Shown here: positions 16,954 to 25,126 of the stretch, piece by piece
Numbering within the stretch: position 1 is the stretch's first letter
Layout of the letters: every line of letters begins with the position of its first letter
DNA from: a bacterium
GTDB taxonomy: Bacteria; Bacillota; Clostridia; Oscillospirales; Oscillospiraceae
DNA length: 64,000 nucleotides
Assembly: GCA_004560375.1 (NCBI GenBank)
Contig: SFVC01000009.1
Span: 1-64,000 of the forward strand
Reading direction: 5' to 3'
Made by a program: the position numbers and the translations under genes
Notes under the pieces: model-generated
Databases searched by the model: none
The model's input: only the letters and a program-made list of their open reading frames with translations
Told to the model about the DNA's origin: nothing

Positions 16954-17430
16954 ATGGCACTGACGGAGGAGCAGCGCACCCAAATTGTAAACAAATGGGG
17001 CGATATGGTTTACAGACTTGCCCTGGCCCGCACTGCCAGCGTCCCGGATGCGGAGGACGTGTTCCAGGAGGTGTTCCTGCGCTATTTCCGCCACGAGGAC
17101 AAGTTCCACAACGACGAGTACCGCAAGGCGTGGCTCATCCGCTGCACGGTGAACCGGTGCAAGAGCCTCACCTCGTCCCCGTGGCGCAAGCGCATCGTAC
17201 CCCTGGAGACCGCCGAGGAGGTGGGGGTGGAGGACGACTACCGCGAGGTGTACAGCGCGGTACTCTCCCTGCCCGCCAAGTACCGGGCTGTCATCCATCT
17301 GCATTACTTTGAGGGCCTGTCCGTGTCCGAGATGGCCCAGACGCTCCAACTGCCGGAGGGCACCGTCAAGTCCCAGCTCAGCCGGGGCCGGGCCCTCCTG
17401 CGGGAACTGCTTGAGGAGGTGGCGCTATGA
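16954..17430 (+). CDS. ECF-type RNA polymerase sigma factor
   Basis: A 158-residue sigma-70-family factor made only of regions 2 and 4. Region 2 spans about residues 5-70 (DAEDVFQEVFLRYF) and region 4 about 95-150 (LPAKYRAVIHLHYFEGLS then EGTVKSQLSRGR). ATG 16954 is chosen because AAAGGAGG sits 7 nt upstream. It is likely activated by an extracellular signal through its coupled membrane partner: its stop overlaps the serpin start as ATGA. Confidence 0.93.
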   Translation: MALTEEQRTQIVNKWGDMVYRLALARTASVPDAEDVFQEVFLRYFRHEDKFHNDEYRKAWLIRCTVNRCKSLTSSPWRKRIVPLETAEEVGVEDDYREVYSAVLSLPAKYRAVIHLHYFEGLSVSEMAQTLQLPEGTVKSQLSRGRALLRELLEEVAL

Positions 17431-18992
17431 ATCGCTACAAAAAGGCAAACGAGGGCATCCATGCCCCGGAGGACGTAAAGGAAAAGGCCGTCCGGCCCCA
17501 GGGCAGGCGGGGCGGCTACACCCGCTGGACGGGGGCGGTGGCGGCCCTGCTGGCGGTGGTGCTGATTGGAGGGATCGCCGTGTACGCCAACAGACAACCC
17601 ACGGTGGATCAGCCCACCCCCTGTTCCGAGGACGGCCCCGGGCCGCAGGTGCGCGGCGTGGGCGTGCCCGCCCAGGCCACGGCCCTGGGGGTGGCCCAAT
17701 ACCCGGACATACACCCTTATCCCCGGCAGGACGACTATTTTGACAACGATACCTCATACAGCAGCGACAAGTACGACCGCGATATGAAGGCGTGGCGGGC
17801 GGATATGGAGGCCCTTCGCACCGGCACGGACTACACCGGGCTGATGGACGAGTTCCTGTCCCGCTCCACCGCCCAGTTCCTCACCGGGGCCGGGGAGGAC
17901 AACCGGGTCTACTCCCCCCTCAACGTCTATATGGCCCTGTCCATGCTGGCGGAGACCGCCGGGGACAACTCCCGGGCGCAGATTCTGAACCTGCTGCAGG
18001 TGGACTCCATCGAGGCCCTGCGGGAGCGGGCCAACGCCCTGTGGCGGGACAACTACCGGGACGACGGCACCGTCACCGCCATCCTGGGCAACTCCCTGTG
18101 GCTGCGGGACGGCATGACCTATAGCCAGGAGGTGCTGAACACCCTGGCAAAGAACTACTACGCCTCCTCTTTCTCCGGCAAGATGGGGACTGAGGAATAC
18201 AATCAGGCCCTGCGGGACTGGCTCAACGAGCAGACCAACGGCCTGCTGGCGGAGCAGGCGGAGGGCATCGAGATGGACGCCCGGACGGTGCTGGCCCTGG
18301 CCTCCACCCTCTACTTCAAGGCCGCCTGGGGCAGCGAGTTCAACCCGGAGAACACCGAAACGGATACCTTCCATGCCCTGTCCGGCGACGTGGACGTAGA
18401 GTTCATGCACAAGACCATGGAGGGTACCTACTACTGGGGGGAGCACTTCGCCGCCGTGAAGCTGAGCTTCCAGGAGGGCGGCGACCTGTGGCTGATCCTG
18501 CCCGACGAGGGGTATGCCGTGGACAAGCTGCTGGAGAGCGGCGAGGCCATGGACTTCCTGCTGGCGGACAAGCGCGGCCGGTGGGACGAGAAGGCCCAGG
18601 AAACCGTGGGCGCGTGGCCGGGGCAGAAGTTCCTCGACATCAACCTGTCCATGCCCAAGTTTGACGTGTCCTCCGATCTGGATCTCATCGAGGGCCTGAA
18701 AAAGCTGGGCGTCACCGATGTGTTCGATCCCGGTGTGTCCAACTTTGAGCCCCTGGAGGCGTCCACGGTTGACCCGCTGTATATCTCCCAGGTTCAGCAC
18801 GCCGCCCGGGTGAAGGTGGACGAGGAGGGCTGCGAGGCGGCGGCCTTCACCGTCATGATCATGGAGGTCACGGCTATGGCGCCTCCGAACGAGGAAGTGG
18901 ACTTTATCCTGGATCGGCCCTTCCTGTTCGCCGTCACCGGGGATTCCGGCCTGCCCCTGTTCACCGGCGTGGTGAACCAGCCCAACGGATAG
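17427..18992 (+). CDS. Membrane-anchored serpin, likely fused to an anti-sigma-type N-terminus
   Basis: A 521-residue protein. Residues 1-33 are cytoplasmic and carry an IHAPEDVKEK motif that I recall from anti-sigma partners of clostridial ECF factors. A transmembrane helix spans about 34-54, a linker 55-130, and an extracellular serpin fold the rest. Serpin hallmarks are NVYMALSMLAETA, TLYFKAAWGSEF, LSMPKFDVSS and RPFLFAVTG. The reactive-centre hinge EEGCEAAAFTV (near residue 466) has Cys at P14 where Thr is usual; counting from it places P1 near Thr/Ala, suggesting an elastase- or subtilisin-like target. Serpins trap serine proteases by irreversible loop insertion. Position after the sigma gene, where an anti-sigma gene normally sits, suggests protease sensing. 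Confidence 0.9.
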   Translation: MNRYKKANEGIHAPEDVKEKAVRPQGRRGGYTRWTGAVAALLAVVLIGGIAVYANRQPTVDQPTPCSEDGPGPQVRGVGVPAQATALGVAQYPDIHPYPRQDDYFDNDTSYSSDKYDRDMKAWRADMEALRTGTDYTGLMDEFLSRSTAQFLTGAGEDNRVYSPLNVYMALSMLAETAGDNSRAQILNLLQVDSIEALRERANALWRDNYRDDGTVTAILGNSLWLRDGMTYSQEVLNTLAKNYYASSFSGKMGTEEYNQALRDWLNEQTNGLLAEQAEGIEMDARTVLALASTLYFKAAWGSEFNPENTETDTFHALSGDVDVEFMHKTMEGTYYWGEHFAAVKLSFQEGGDLWLILPDEGYAVDKLLESGEAMDFLLADKRGRWDEKAQETVGAWPGQKFLDINLSMPKFDVSSDLDLIEGLKKLGVTDVFDPGVSNFEPLEASTVDPLYISQVQHAARVKVDEEGCEAAAFTVMIMEVTAMAPPNEEVDFILDRPFLFAVTGDSGLPLFTGVVNQPNG

Positions 18993-19035
18993 TTCCTTTT
19001 TCTTGAAAGAAAAAGGAACCGAAAAAGAACTTTAA
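18992..19035. repeat. Dispersed intergenic palindromic repeat, copy A
   Basis: A near-perfect inverted repeat (TTCCTTTTTCTT / AAGAAAAAGGAA) is followed by AAAAAGAACTT. The same core plus the same AAAAAGAACTT tail recurs at 39763-39802, so this is a dispersed element. It could also act as a terminator for the serpin operon. Confidence 0.6.
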
Positions 19036-19101
19036 GCTCGTTTCGGCCTTGGATCCTATACAAGATTTGGTGTGTCGGCAACGAAAAACTGCGCTTTATG
19101 A

Positions 19102-19139
19102 AAACCGGCCCCCTCTCCGAATGGAAAGGGGGCCGGTTT
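19102..19139 (-). terminator. ileS terminator
   Basis: A 13-bp stem (19102-19114 with 19126-19139) lies 4 nt after the ileS stop. On the minus strand it is followed by a short T-rich stretch (TTTTC). Confidence 0.75.
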
Positions 19140-19142
19140 GTT

Positions 19143-21893
19143 TTATTCACCCAATACCTTAGCGCAGCGGTCGCACAGTTCGGCGTGGTGGCCGGGGGTG
19201 CCGATCAACGTGTCGTGGTTCCAGCACCGGGGGCATTTGGGGGCGTCGGACAGCTTCACGGCGGCGGCCACGGCCCCGCCCTGTTCCACCGTCACCTTGG
19301 ACACGATGAACAGAGTGGCCAGCTCCTCCTCGGTAAAGCCCAGGGCGCTGTCCACGGTCAGGGCAATCGACCCGTCCTGGTTCTTCTTGATGCCCTGCTC
19401 CCGGGCGTCCTCCAGGGCCTTGAGCACCACGTCTCGTACCTCCAGCAGCTTGTTCCAGCGGGCCGCTTCGGCCTCGGACAGCGCCAGCGCGGGGTCGTAA
19501 TCCGGGATGTCGTTGAACAGCACGCACTCGGGGTCGTCCCCGGCCTTGTGGGGCATGGCCGTCCAGATCTCCTGGCTGGTGAAGGCCAGGATGGGGGCCA
19601 GCATCCGGGTCATGCCGTCCAGAATCCGGTACAGGGCGGACTGGGCGGAGGAGCGGCCCGCGGCGTCCCCGCAGTACAGCCGATCCTTGATGATGTCCAG
19701 GTAGAAGTTGGACATATCCACCACGCAGAAATTGTAGATGGCCCGGTAGACGGTGTGGAACTCGTAGGCGTCGTACCCGGCCCGCACGTCCTTCACCAGA
19801 TCGTTGAAGGCCGCCACCGCCCACTTGTCCAGATCCAGCATATCCTTGACCGCCACCGCCTGGTTGGGGTCGAAGCCGTCCAGGTTGCCCAGCATATACC
19901 GGGCGGTGTTGCGGATCTTGAGGTACGCCTGGGACAGCTGCTTCATCAGCTCCGGGGAGATCCGCATATCCTGGGTGTAGTCCGCCGAGGAGGCCCACAG
20001 CCGCAGCATATCCGCGCCGTAGTCCTTGATCACCTCGTCGGGGGAGACGGCGTTGCCCAGAGACTTGTGCATGGCCTTGCCCTCGCCGTCCACCGTCCAG
20101 CCGTGGGTGATGATCTGCTTGTAGGGGGCCACGCCGTTGCAGGCGATGGAGGTGAGCATGGAGGACTGGAACCAGCCCCGGTACTGATCGCCCCCCTCCA
20201 GATACACGTCGGCGGGGTAGTGGAGGTTGGGCCGCTGATCCGCCACGGCGGCCCAGGTGGAGCCGGAGTCGAACCACACGTCCATGATGTCGTTCTCTTT
20301 GGAGAACTCCGACGCGCCGCACTTGGGGCACTTAAACCCGGCGGGCACCAGCTCCCCGGCGGCCTTCTCAAACCAGATGTTGGAGCCATGCTCCCGGAAC
20401 AGCCCCGCCACGTGGGCAATCGTCTCCGGGGTGACGATGGCCTCGCCGCAGCAGTCGCAGTAGAACACCGGGATGGGCACGCCCCACACCCGCTGCCGGG
20501 AGATGCACCAGTCGTTGCGCTCGGTGATCATGGACACCATGCGATCCTTGCCCCAGGCGGGGTGCCACTGGATGCCGTCGCAGGCCTTCACAGCCTGATC
20601 CTTGATGGCGTCCACGGAGCAGAACCACTGCTCGGTGGCCCGGTAGATGATGGGGTGCTTGCACCGCCAGCAGTGGGGGTAGGAGTGGGTGATGCTGGCC
20701 TTGGCCAGCAGGAAGCCCTCCGCCTCCAGGTCGGCCACCACCATGTCGTTGCCCTTGGCGTAGAACTGGCCGTTGTACCGGGCGTCGGTCATCACGCCCT
20801 TGGCGTTCACCGGGACGGGCACGCCGATGTGGGTCAGCCCCGCGTCGTCGTACCGCTTGCACACGTCGAAGTCCTCCGCGCCGAAGCCGGGGGCGGTGTG
20901 GACGCAGCCGGTGCCCGCGTCCAGGGTCACATGATCGCCGTTGAGGATCACGCTGTCCTGATCCAGCAGGGGGTGCCTGGCCACCATCAGCTCGAAGTCC
21001 GAGCCCTTCAGGGTGGCCAGCACCGTGCAGGCGGCAAAGTCGATGCCCGCCTGCTTGCACACGCCCTCGGCCAGCTCCTTGGCCAGGATATAGACCTCGC
21101 CGTTGGGGGCCTGGAGGAGCACATAGTCAAAGCTGGCGTTCATGGAGATGGCGGTGTTGCCCGGAATTGTCCACGGGGTCGTTGTCCAGATCACGAAGAA
21201 CAGCTTGCTGAGGTCGCAGTACTGGCCCAGCCTGCCCTTGTCGTCCTTCACCGGGAACTTGACGAAGATGGTGGTGCAGGGGTCGTCCTGGTAGTCGATC
21301 TCCGCCTCCGCCAGGGCGGTCTGGTCGTGGGGGCACCAGTAGACGGACTTCATGCCCTTGTAGATCAGGCCCTTCTCCGCCATCTTGCCAAAGACCTCGA
21401 TCTGCTTGGCCTCGAACTCGGGCAGCAGGGTGATATAGGGGTTGTCCCACTCGCCCAGCACCCCTAAACGCTGGAACTGCCCGGTCATCTTGCCGATATA
21501 CTGGGTGGCAAACTCCCGGCACTTGTCCCGGAAGGCGGCCACGGACATCTCCTCCCGCTTGACGCTCTTGTCCTTGAGCACGGCGGTCTCGATGGGCAGG
21601 CCGTGGGTGTCCCAGCCGGGGACGTAGGGCGCTTGATACCCCGTCATGTTCTTGTACTTGACGATGATATCCTTCAGGATCTTGTTCATGGCGGTGCCGA
21701 TGTGGATATTGCCGTTGGCATACGGGGGGCCGTCGTGGAGGACGAACCGGGGCTTGCCCGCGTTTTTGTCCATCAGCTTTTGGTAGGTGATCCTGGCCCA
21801 CTCCGGGTTGAGCAGCTCCGGCTCCCGTTTGGGCAGGCCCGCCCGCATGGGGAAGTCTGTCTTGGGAAGGTGGACGGTTTTGTTGTAGTCCAT
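19143..21893 (-). CDS. ileS: Isoleucyl-tRNA synthetase
   Basis: A 916-residue class I synthetase that charges tRNA-Ile and edits valine. The HIGH-type motif PPYANGNIHIG is at residues 56-66. The KMSKS loop is present as KAMHKSLGN near residue 606, a divergent form in which the first Lys-Met-Ser is altered. A C-terminal zinc motif, CPRCWNH...CDRC, is near 890. ATG 21893 has AAAGGAG upstream; longer in-frame extension runs into the RAYT gene. It is controlled by the T-box leader at 22440-22768, but a transposase-like gene lies between leader and ileS, 13 nt from the ileS start. Confidence 0.97.
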   Translation of the reverse strand: MDYNKTVHLPKTDFPMRAGLPKREPELLNPEWARITYQKLMDKNAGKPRFVLHDGPPYANGNIHIGTAMNKILKDIIVKYKNMTGYQAPYVPGWDTHGLPIETAVLKDKSVKREEMSVAAFRDKCREFATQYIGKMTGQFQRLGVLGEWDNPYITLLPEFEAKQIEVFGKMAEKGLIYKGMKSVYWCPHDQTALAEAEIDYQDDPCTTIFVKFPVKDDKGRLGQYCDLSKLFFVIWTTTPWTIPGNTAISMNASFDYVLLQAPNGEVYILAKELAEGVCKQAGIDFAACTVLATLKGSDFELMVARHPLLDQDSVILNGDHVTLDAGTGCVHTAPGFGAEDFDVCKRYDDAGLTHIGVPVPVNAKGVMTDARYNGQFYAKGNDMVVADLEAEGFLLAKASITHSYPHCWRCKHPIIYRATEQWFCSVDAIKDQAVKACDGIQWHPAWGKDRMVSMITERNDWCISRQRVWGVPIPVFYCDCCGEAIVTPETIAHVAGLFREHGSNIWFEKAAGELVPAGFKCPKCGASEFSKENDIMDVWFDSGSTWAAVADQRPNLHYPADVYLEGGDQYRGWFQSSMLTSIACNGVAPYKQIITHGWTVDGEGKAMHKSLGNAVSPDEVIKDYGADMLRLWASSADYTQDMRISPELMKQLSQAYLKIRNTARYMLGNLDGFDPNQAVAVKDMLDLDKWAVAAFNDLVKDVRAGYDAYEFHTVYRAIYNFCVVDMSNFYLDIIKDRLYCGDAAGRSSAQSALYRILDGMTRMLAPILAFTSQEIWTAMPHKAGDDPECVLFNDIPDYDPALALSEAEAARWNKLLEVRDVVLKALEDAREQGIKKNQDGSIALTVDSALGFTEEELATLFIVSKVTVEQGGAVAAAVKLSDAPKCPRCWNHDTLIGTPGHHAELCDRCAKVLGE

Positions 21894-21906
21894 GGGTATT
21901 TCTCCT

Positions 21907-22416
21907 TTATGAATGTTGATTATGGAAACAATCTTCTGCCCATTTGGCTGGATTGGAATCAATATATTCCCAGATTCTTCGGTAATCTTCGCTATTTCTA
22001 ATGATGTAGTCGTAAAAAGAACGTTGAAACAGCCTTGTGTCACATTTGCATGACCGGGTTATCATTGATTTTGGAACGCCGATGATGGTTGGTACTGTAG
22101 GGGAGGGGCTTGCCCCTCCCGCCGGGGACAAATTTTCTGTGCGTCCCGATAGACGAAGGATCAGATGGACATGGTTTGGCATAATAACATATTTTTCAAC
22201 AGAAACGGAAGGAAAACGGGAATTTAAAAGGCAAATCTGGGTTTCTGTAATTTTACCGTAATGCGTTAACCTCACAACGGGAGGGGCAAGCCCCTCCCCT
22301 ACAATGCTCGACAATACACATTGCCGATCTTGGGTACATATTGTGATGAAATATGCACCGGCAGAACCATAATCGTACCCCTTCAACCTGGTCGGTTTTC
22401 TTTGCGGCAAATCCAT
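21907..22416 (-). CDS. REP-associated tyrosine transposase (RAYT, IS200-like) with embedded REP sequences
   Basis: A 169-residue single-copy IS200/IS605-like protein. The HUH metal motif is NHVHLIL near residue 83, and the catalytic tyrosine is probably in SFYDYIIRNSEDYRRI near 140. RAYTs cut and move short palindromic REP sequences and are usually domesticated. Two REP palindromes lie inside this reading frame and encode GEGLAPP (about residues 39-46) and GGASPSPT (about 98-107), each as an in-frame insertion relative to the typical family. The start has only a weak AGGTG. Its TAA overlaps the ileS ribosome-binding site. It may be co-transcribed from the ileS T-box promoter. Confidence 0.85.
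   Translation of the reverse strand: MDLPQRKPTRLKGYDYGSAGAYFITICTQDRQCVLSSIVGEGLAPPVVRLTHYGKITETQICLLNSRFPSVSVEKYVIMPNHVHLILRLSGRTENLSPAGGASPSPTVPTIIGVPKSMITRSCKCDTRLFQRSFYDYIIRNSEDYRRIWEYIDSNPAKWAEDCFHNQHS
22096..22122. repeat. REP palindrome inside the RAYT gene (copy 1)
   Basis: GGGAGGGGC TT GCCCCTCCC at 22101-22120 is a perfect 9-bp inverted repeat preceded by CTGTAG. The same element recurs inverted at 22279-22304 and again at 26944-26970. Confidence 0.85.
22277..22304. repeat. REP palindrome inside the RAYT gene (copy 2, inverted)
   Basis: GGGAGGGGC AA GCCCCTCCC at 22279-22298 followed by CCTACA is the reverse complement of copy 1, so the two form an inverted REP pair about 155 nt apart within one coding sequence. 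Confidence 0.85.
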
Positions 22417-22439
22417 TTCGTTATTTCACCTGCATCATC

Positions 22440-22768
22440 AAAAAACGCCCCTGCCCCCAAACGGAGACAAAGGCGCAAACCCCTGCGGTACCACTCCCGT
22501 TCCGCGCAATGCGCGGCACTCGCGCGTCCGGTAACGGGGACTTCCGGCGGAGCCTACTGACCGCACAGGACGTGCAGCGTTCGATCCGCGGCTCACAGGG
22601 GATTTTCACCGGGGCCGCCCCGCCGCCCTCACACCATGCGGGCGGCTCTCTGGGAGGAGGTTTGCCGGTTACTCGTCCTGCTCAAAGCCTGTCTTGAGCT
22701 TCTTCCCCGCCTCCGGCGGGGAAGAAGCTGTGATGTTGTCCTGCGCCCGCCCCATGGAGGGGCGGGCG
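22440..22768 (-). promoter_or_regulatory. T-box riboswitch of ileS
   Basis: On the minus strand the T-box core GGAGTGGTACCGCAGGGG is at 22497-22480. It is followed by a terminator stem, 22475-22463 pairing with 22458-22446 with several G-U pairs, and then TTTTTT at 22445-22440. Upstream is Stem I material with the AGAGAGCC motif and TGTGAGCC. The triplet AUC at 22603-22601 sits where the specifier is expected, matching Ile. Uncharged tRNA-Ile would stabilise the antiterminator and allow read-through into RAYT and ileS. Confidence 0.9.
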
Positions 22769-22774
22769 CTCTTT

Positions 22775-22803
22775 ATATTATAGGCGCAATGGGAATTTGT
22801 CAA
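22775..22803 (-). promoter_or_regulatory. Promoter of ileS T-box transcript
   Basis: A perfect TTGACA (22803-22798) is followed on the minus strand by overlapping -10 candidates, TATAAT with a 15-nt spacer or TAATAT with a 17-nt spacer. Transcription would start near 22768, at a strong GC hairpin that opens the leader. Confidence 0.75.
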
Positions 22804-22843
22804 CCACTTTCCGCGGAAAAACTCCACAAAAAGCGGCGGCGGC

Positions 22844-23746
22844 TCAGTGCAGCACGTTGCAGAAGGCCAGGGACAGGAAGGACACGTCGGCGCTGTCGCT
22901 CCGGGAGGTGATGGCCACCGGGTGGGTGGCCCCCACGATGACGCCGCAGGTGCGGGCGTGGGCGTGCATCTGCCAGCCCTTCACGATCAGGTTGCCCGCC
23001 AGCAGGGAGGGAGCCACAATGCCGTCGAACTCGCCGCACAGGGGGTTGTCGTAGCCCTTCAGCCGGGCGGCCTCCTTGGACAGGATCAGGTCGTAGGCGA
23101 TGGGGCCCACCAGGTTGCAGCCCGCGATGGGATGGCGCTGGTGCTCCTTCACCAGATCCCGGGCCTCGATGGTGTCGTTCATGTGGAAGCTGGGCTGCTC
23201 CACCAGGGCCAGCAGGGCGATGTTGGGCGTCTCGTCCTCCACGTAGCGCAGGGTGTCCGTCATGTTGCGGATGATCTGCCGCTTCTGGGCCAGGGTGGGC
23301 CGGACGGTGACGGTGACATCCCCAATGGCGATGAGCTTGGGATACTCCGGCATACTCACCAGGTCGATGTGGGTGATGAGCCGGTCGGTACGCAGGTTGT
23401 TCCGCTTCTCCAGCAGGGGCAGGAGGAACTCCCGGGTCTGGGTGCTGCCCCGCATGAGCACGTCGCCCTTCCCCTGGTTCACCAGGTCGATGGCCTTCTG
23501 GGTCAGGTTGTCCCCCGGGTGGGCGGGCACCAGCTCAAAGTCCCGCTTGTCCAGGCCCAGCCGCTCCAGCATGGGGCGGACTTTGGCCTCCTCCCCCACC
23601 AGGACGGGATAGGCGAAGCCCTCCTCCGCCGCGTGGAACGCGCCCAGGAGGATGTTTTCCGCGTCCGCCCCGGCGATGACCACCCGGCTGCACCGGTTCG
23701 CGGCCTTTGCCTTGTCTACGATCTGCTCGAAATTCTGCACGGCCAT
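22844..23746 (-). CDS. ptb: Phosphate butyryltransferase-family enzyme
   Basis: A 300-residue PTA/PTB-family acyltransferase, which would convert butyryl-CoA and phosphate to butyryl-phosphate and CoA. Family blocks include DVLMRGSTQT near residue 98, RLITHIDL near 123 and NPLCGEFDGIVAPSLLAGN near 240. Size fits Ptb rather than the larger phosphate acetyltransferases. No butyrate kinase gene adjoins it, so a kinase elsewhere or a different acyl substrate is needed. ATG 23746 has AGGAG upstream with an 8-nt gap. A possible own promoter lies at 23799-23827. Confidence 0.85.
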   Translation of the reverse strand: MAVQNFEQIVDKAKAANRCSRVVIAGADAENILLGAFHAAEEGFAYPVLVGEEAKVRPMLERLGLDKRDFELVPAHPGDNLTQKAIDLVNQGKGDVLMRGSTQTREFLLPLLEKRNNLRTDRLITHIDLVSMPEYPKLIAIGDVTVTVRPTLAQKRQIIRNMTDTLRYVEDETPNIALLALVEQPSFHMNDTIEARDLVKEHQRHPIAGCNLVGPIAYDLILSKEAARLKGYDNPLCGEFDGIVAPSLLAGNLIVKGWQMHAHARTCGVIVGATHPVAITSRSDSADVSFLSLAFCNVLH

Positions 23747-23798
23747 ATCGATCACTCCTCACTCAAAAGTTGGGCAAAGCCCAAAATCTTCTGAGAAT

Positions 23799-23827
23799 AT
23801 CATATCATAATTCTCCGTCCCGCACAA
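23799..23827 (-). promoter_or_regulatory. Candidate ptb promoter
   Basis: On the minus strand TTGTGC (23827-23822) and TATGAT (23804-23799) are 17 nt apart. The -35 lies in the last codons of prmA. Confidence 0.5.
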
Positions 23828-24788
23828 GAACAAATCGCGGTGATTCCCGCTTTTTTGCCAGAAATGCGTGCCAGCCGCTCCGCGCCCGGTGGCGGATGAC
23901 GGCAAAGCCGTTCCCCTCCAGGGCGGCGCGCACCTCGTCCTGCCGCCCGTCGATGACGCCGGAGGTGAGGAAGGCGCCGTCCTCCGTCAGAAAGTCTCCG
24001 GCCCTGGCCGACAGGGGGATAATCACGTCGGCCACAATGTTGGCCAGCACCACCCGGTTCCGCCCCGGCTCCAGCCTTGCCGCCAGCGTCCGGTCGCTGA
24101 GCACGTCCCCGGCCAGCACCGCCAGGCGATCCGGGCCGACGCCGTTGAGGGCGGCGTTCTCGAAGGCCACGTCCGCCGCCTTGGGGTCGATGTCCACCCC
24201 CACCGCCGCCGACGCCCCCAGGGCCAGCGCCGCGATGGCCAGGATGCCCGAGCCGCAGCCCAGATCCAGCACCCGATCTCCGGGGCGCAGCGCCTCCTCC
24301 AGCAGCTCCAGGCATAGCTGGGTGGTGGGGTGGCTGCCGGTGCCGAAGGTGAGGCCGGGATTCAAGTACAGCGGCACGCGCCCCTCCGGCACGGGCCGGC
24401 CCCGCAGCCAGTCGGGGACGATGTAGATCCGCTTGCCCACCGGGATGGGCTGATAGTACTTCTGCCAGGAGGTGGCCCAGTCCTCCTCCCGGAGGGAGAC
24501 GGTCTGGGGCTCGTACTCCTCCAGCCCCGTCAGATACCGCCGGAGCTGCCGCTGTCCCTCCTCATTGTCCGGGACGTAGAATTTCACCCGGCTGGCCCCC
24601 TTCATCCGCTGGGCCAGCCCCTCGTCCACATAGTCCCAATACTGCCGGTTCTGCTCCAGGAAGCGGAGGAACTCCCCCTCCTCCTCCACCACCAGCCCGG
24701 TCATGCCGTTGGCGGTGAGGGCGTCGCACACCCCGTCCAGCCGATCCGCCGGGACGGGGAGGGTGACTTCTAACCATCTATCGTCCAT
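23805..24788 (-). CDS. prmA: Ribosomal protein L11 methyltransferase
   Basis: A 327-residue SAM-dependent methyltransferase that trimethylates L11 at several sites. An N-terminal substrate-recognition domain of about 130 residues precedes the Rossmann methyltransferase fold, with SAM motif LDLGCGSGILAIAA near residue 196 and motif IV LANIVADVI near 262. TFGTGSHPTT near 172 is diagnostic of PrmA. GAGGAG precedes the ATG at 24788. It follows the small membrane protein gene by 10 nt. Confidence 0.96.
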   Translation of the reverse strand: MDDRWLEVTLPVPADRLDGVCDALTANGMTGLVVEEEGEFLRFLEQNRQYWDYVDEGLAQRMKGASRVKFYVPDNEEGQRQLRRYLTGLEEYEPQTVSLREEDWATSWQKYYQPIPVGKRIYIVPDWLRGRPVPEGRVPLYLNPGLTFGTGSHPTTQLCLELLEEALRPGDRVLDLGCGSGILAIAALALGASAAVGVDIDPKAADVAFENAALNGVGPDRLAVLAGDVLSDRTLAARLEPGRNRVVLANIVADVIIPLSARAGDFLTEDGAFLTSGVIDGRQDEVRAALEGNGFAVIRHRARSGWHAFLAKKRESPRFVLVRDGEL

Positions 24789-24798
24789 AGGGAACTCC

Positions 24799-25113
24799 TC
24801 ATTTCACCTTGATCGACTTCACGCTGTCCAGGCGGATCAGCTTTTCGCACTCGTTCTTCTTGCCCTCGTTGGCCAGCACCAGGGCCCAGTCCTCGTCCGC
24901 GTCCAGGATTCTGCATTCCTTGCCGCACACGTCGAAGTCCCCGGCCTCCACGGTGAGCTCCACCGTCCGGCCGATCTGCTTGCGAACCTGCTCCCCCAGC
25001 CCCGCCGCCCGGAGATTGCCGATGCCGTTTTCCCGCAGGAGGCGCTCCAGCCGGCTCACCTTGCCCATGAGGACGAGCACCATGATAAACGCGAATAGGC
25101 CAAAGTATTCCAT
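24799..25113 (-). CDS. Small single-pass membrane protein
   Basis: A 104-residue protein of unknown function. A transmembrane helix spans residues 3-20 (YFGLFAFIMVLVLMGKV), then comes a basic helix with LERLLREN and a C-terminal region of beta-strand-like sequence with two cysteines (DVCGKECRI). The last part (WALVLANEG..LIRLDSVKSI) resembles SH3-like small domains. It sits 13 nt after the XRE regulator gene and 10 nt before prmA. Confidence 0.7.
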   Translation of the reverse strand: MEYFGLFAFIMVLVLMGKVSRLERLLRENGIGNLRAAGLGEQVRKQIGRTVELTVEAGDFDVCGKECRILDADEDWALVLANEGKKNECEKLIRLDSVKSIKVK

Positions 25114-25126
25114 CGCCCGGCCCTCC

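Noticed and set aside
19098..21467. 789-codon open frame on the plus strand opposite ileS
   Set aside because: His/Gly/Val-rich sequence typical of antisense GC-rich frames; ileS on the minus strand has all motifs.
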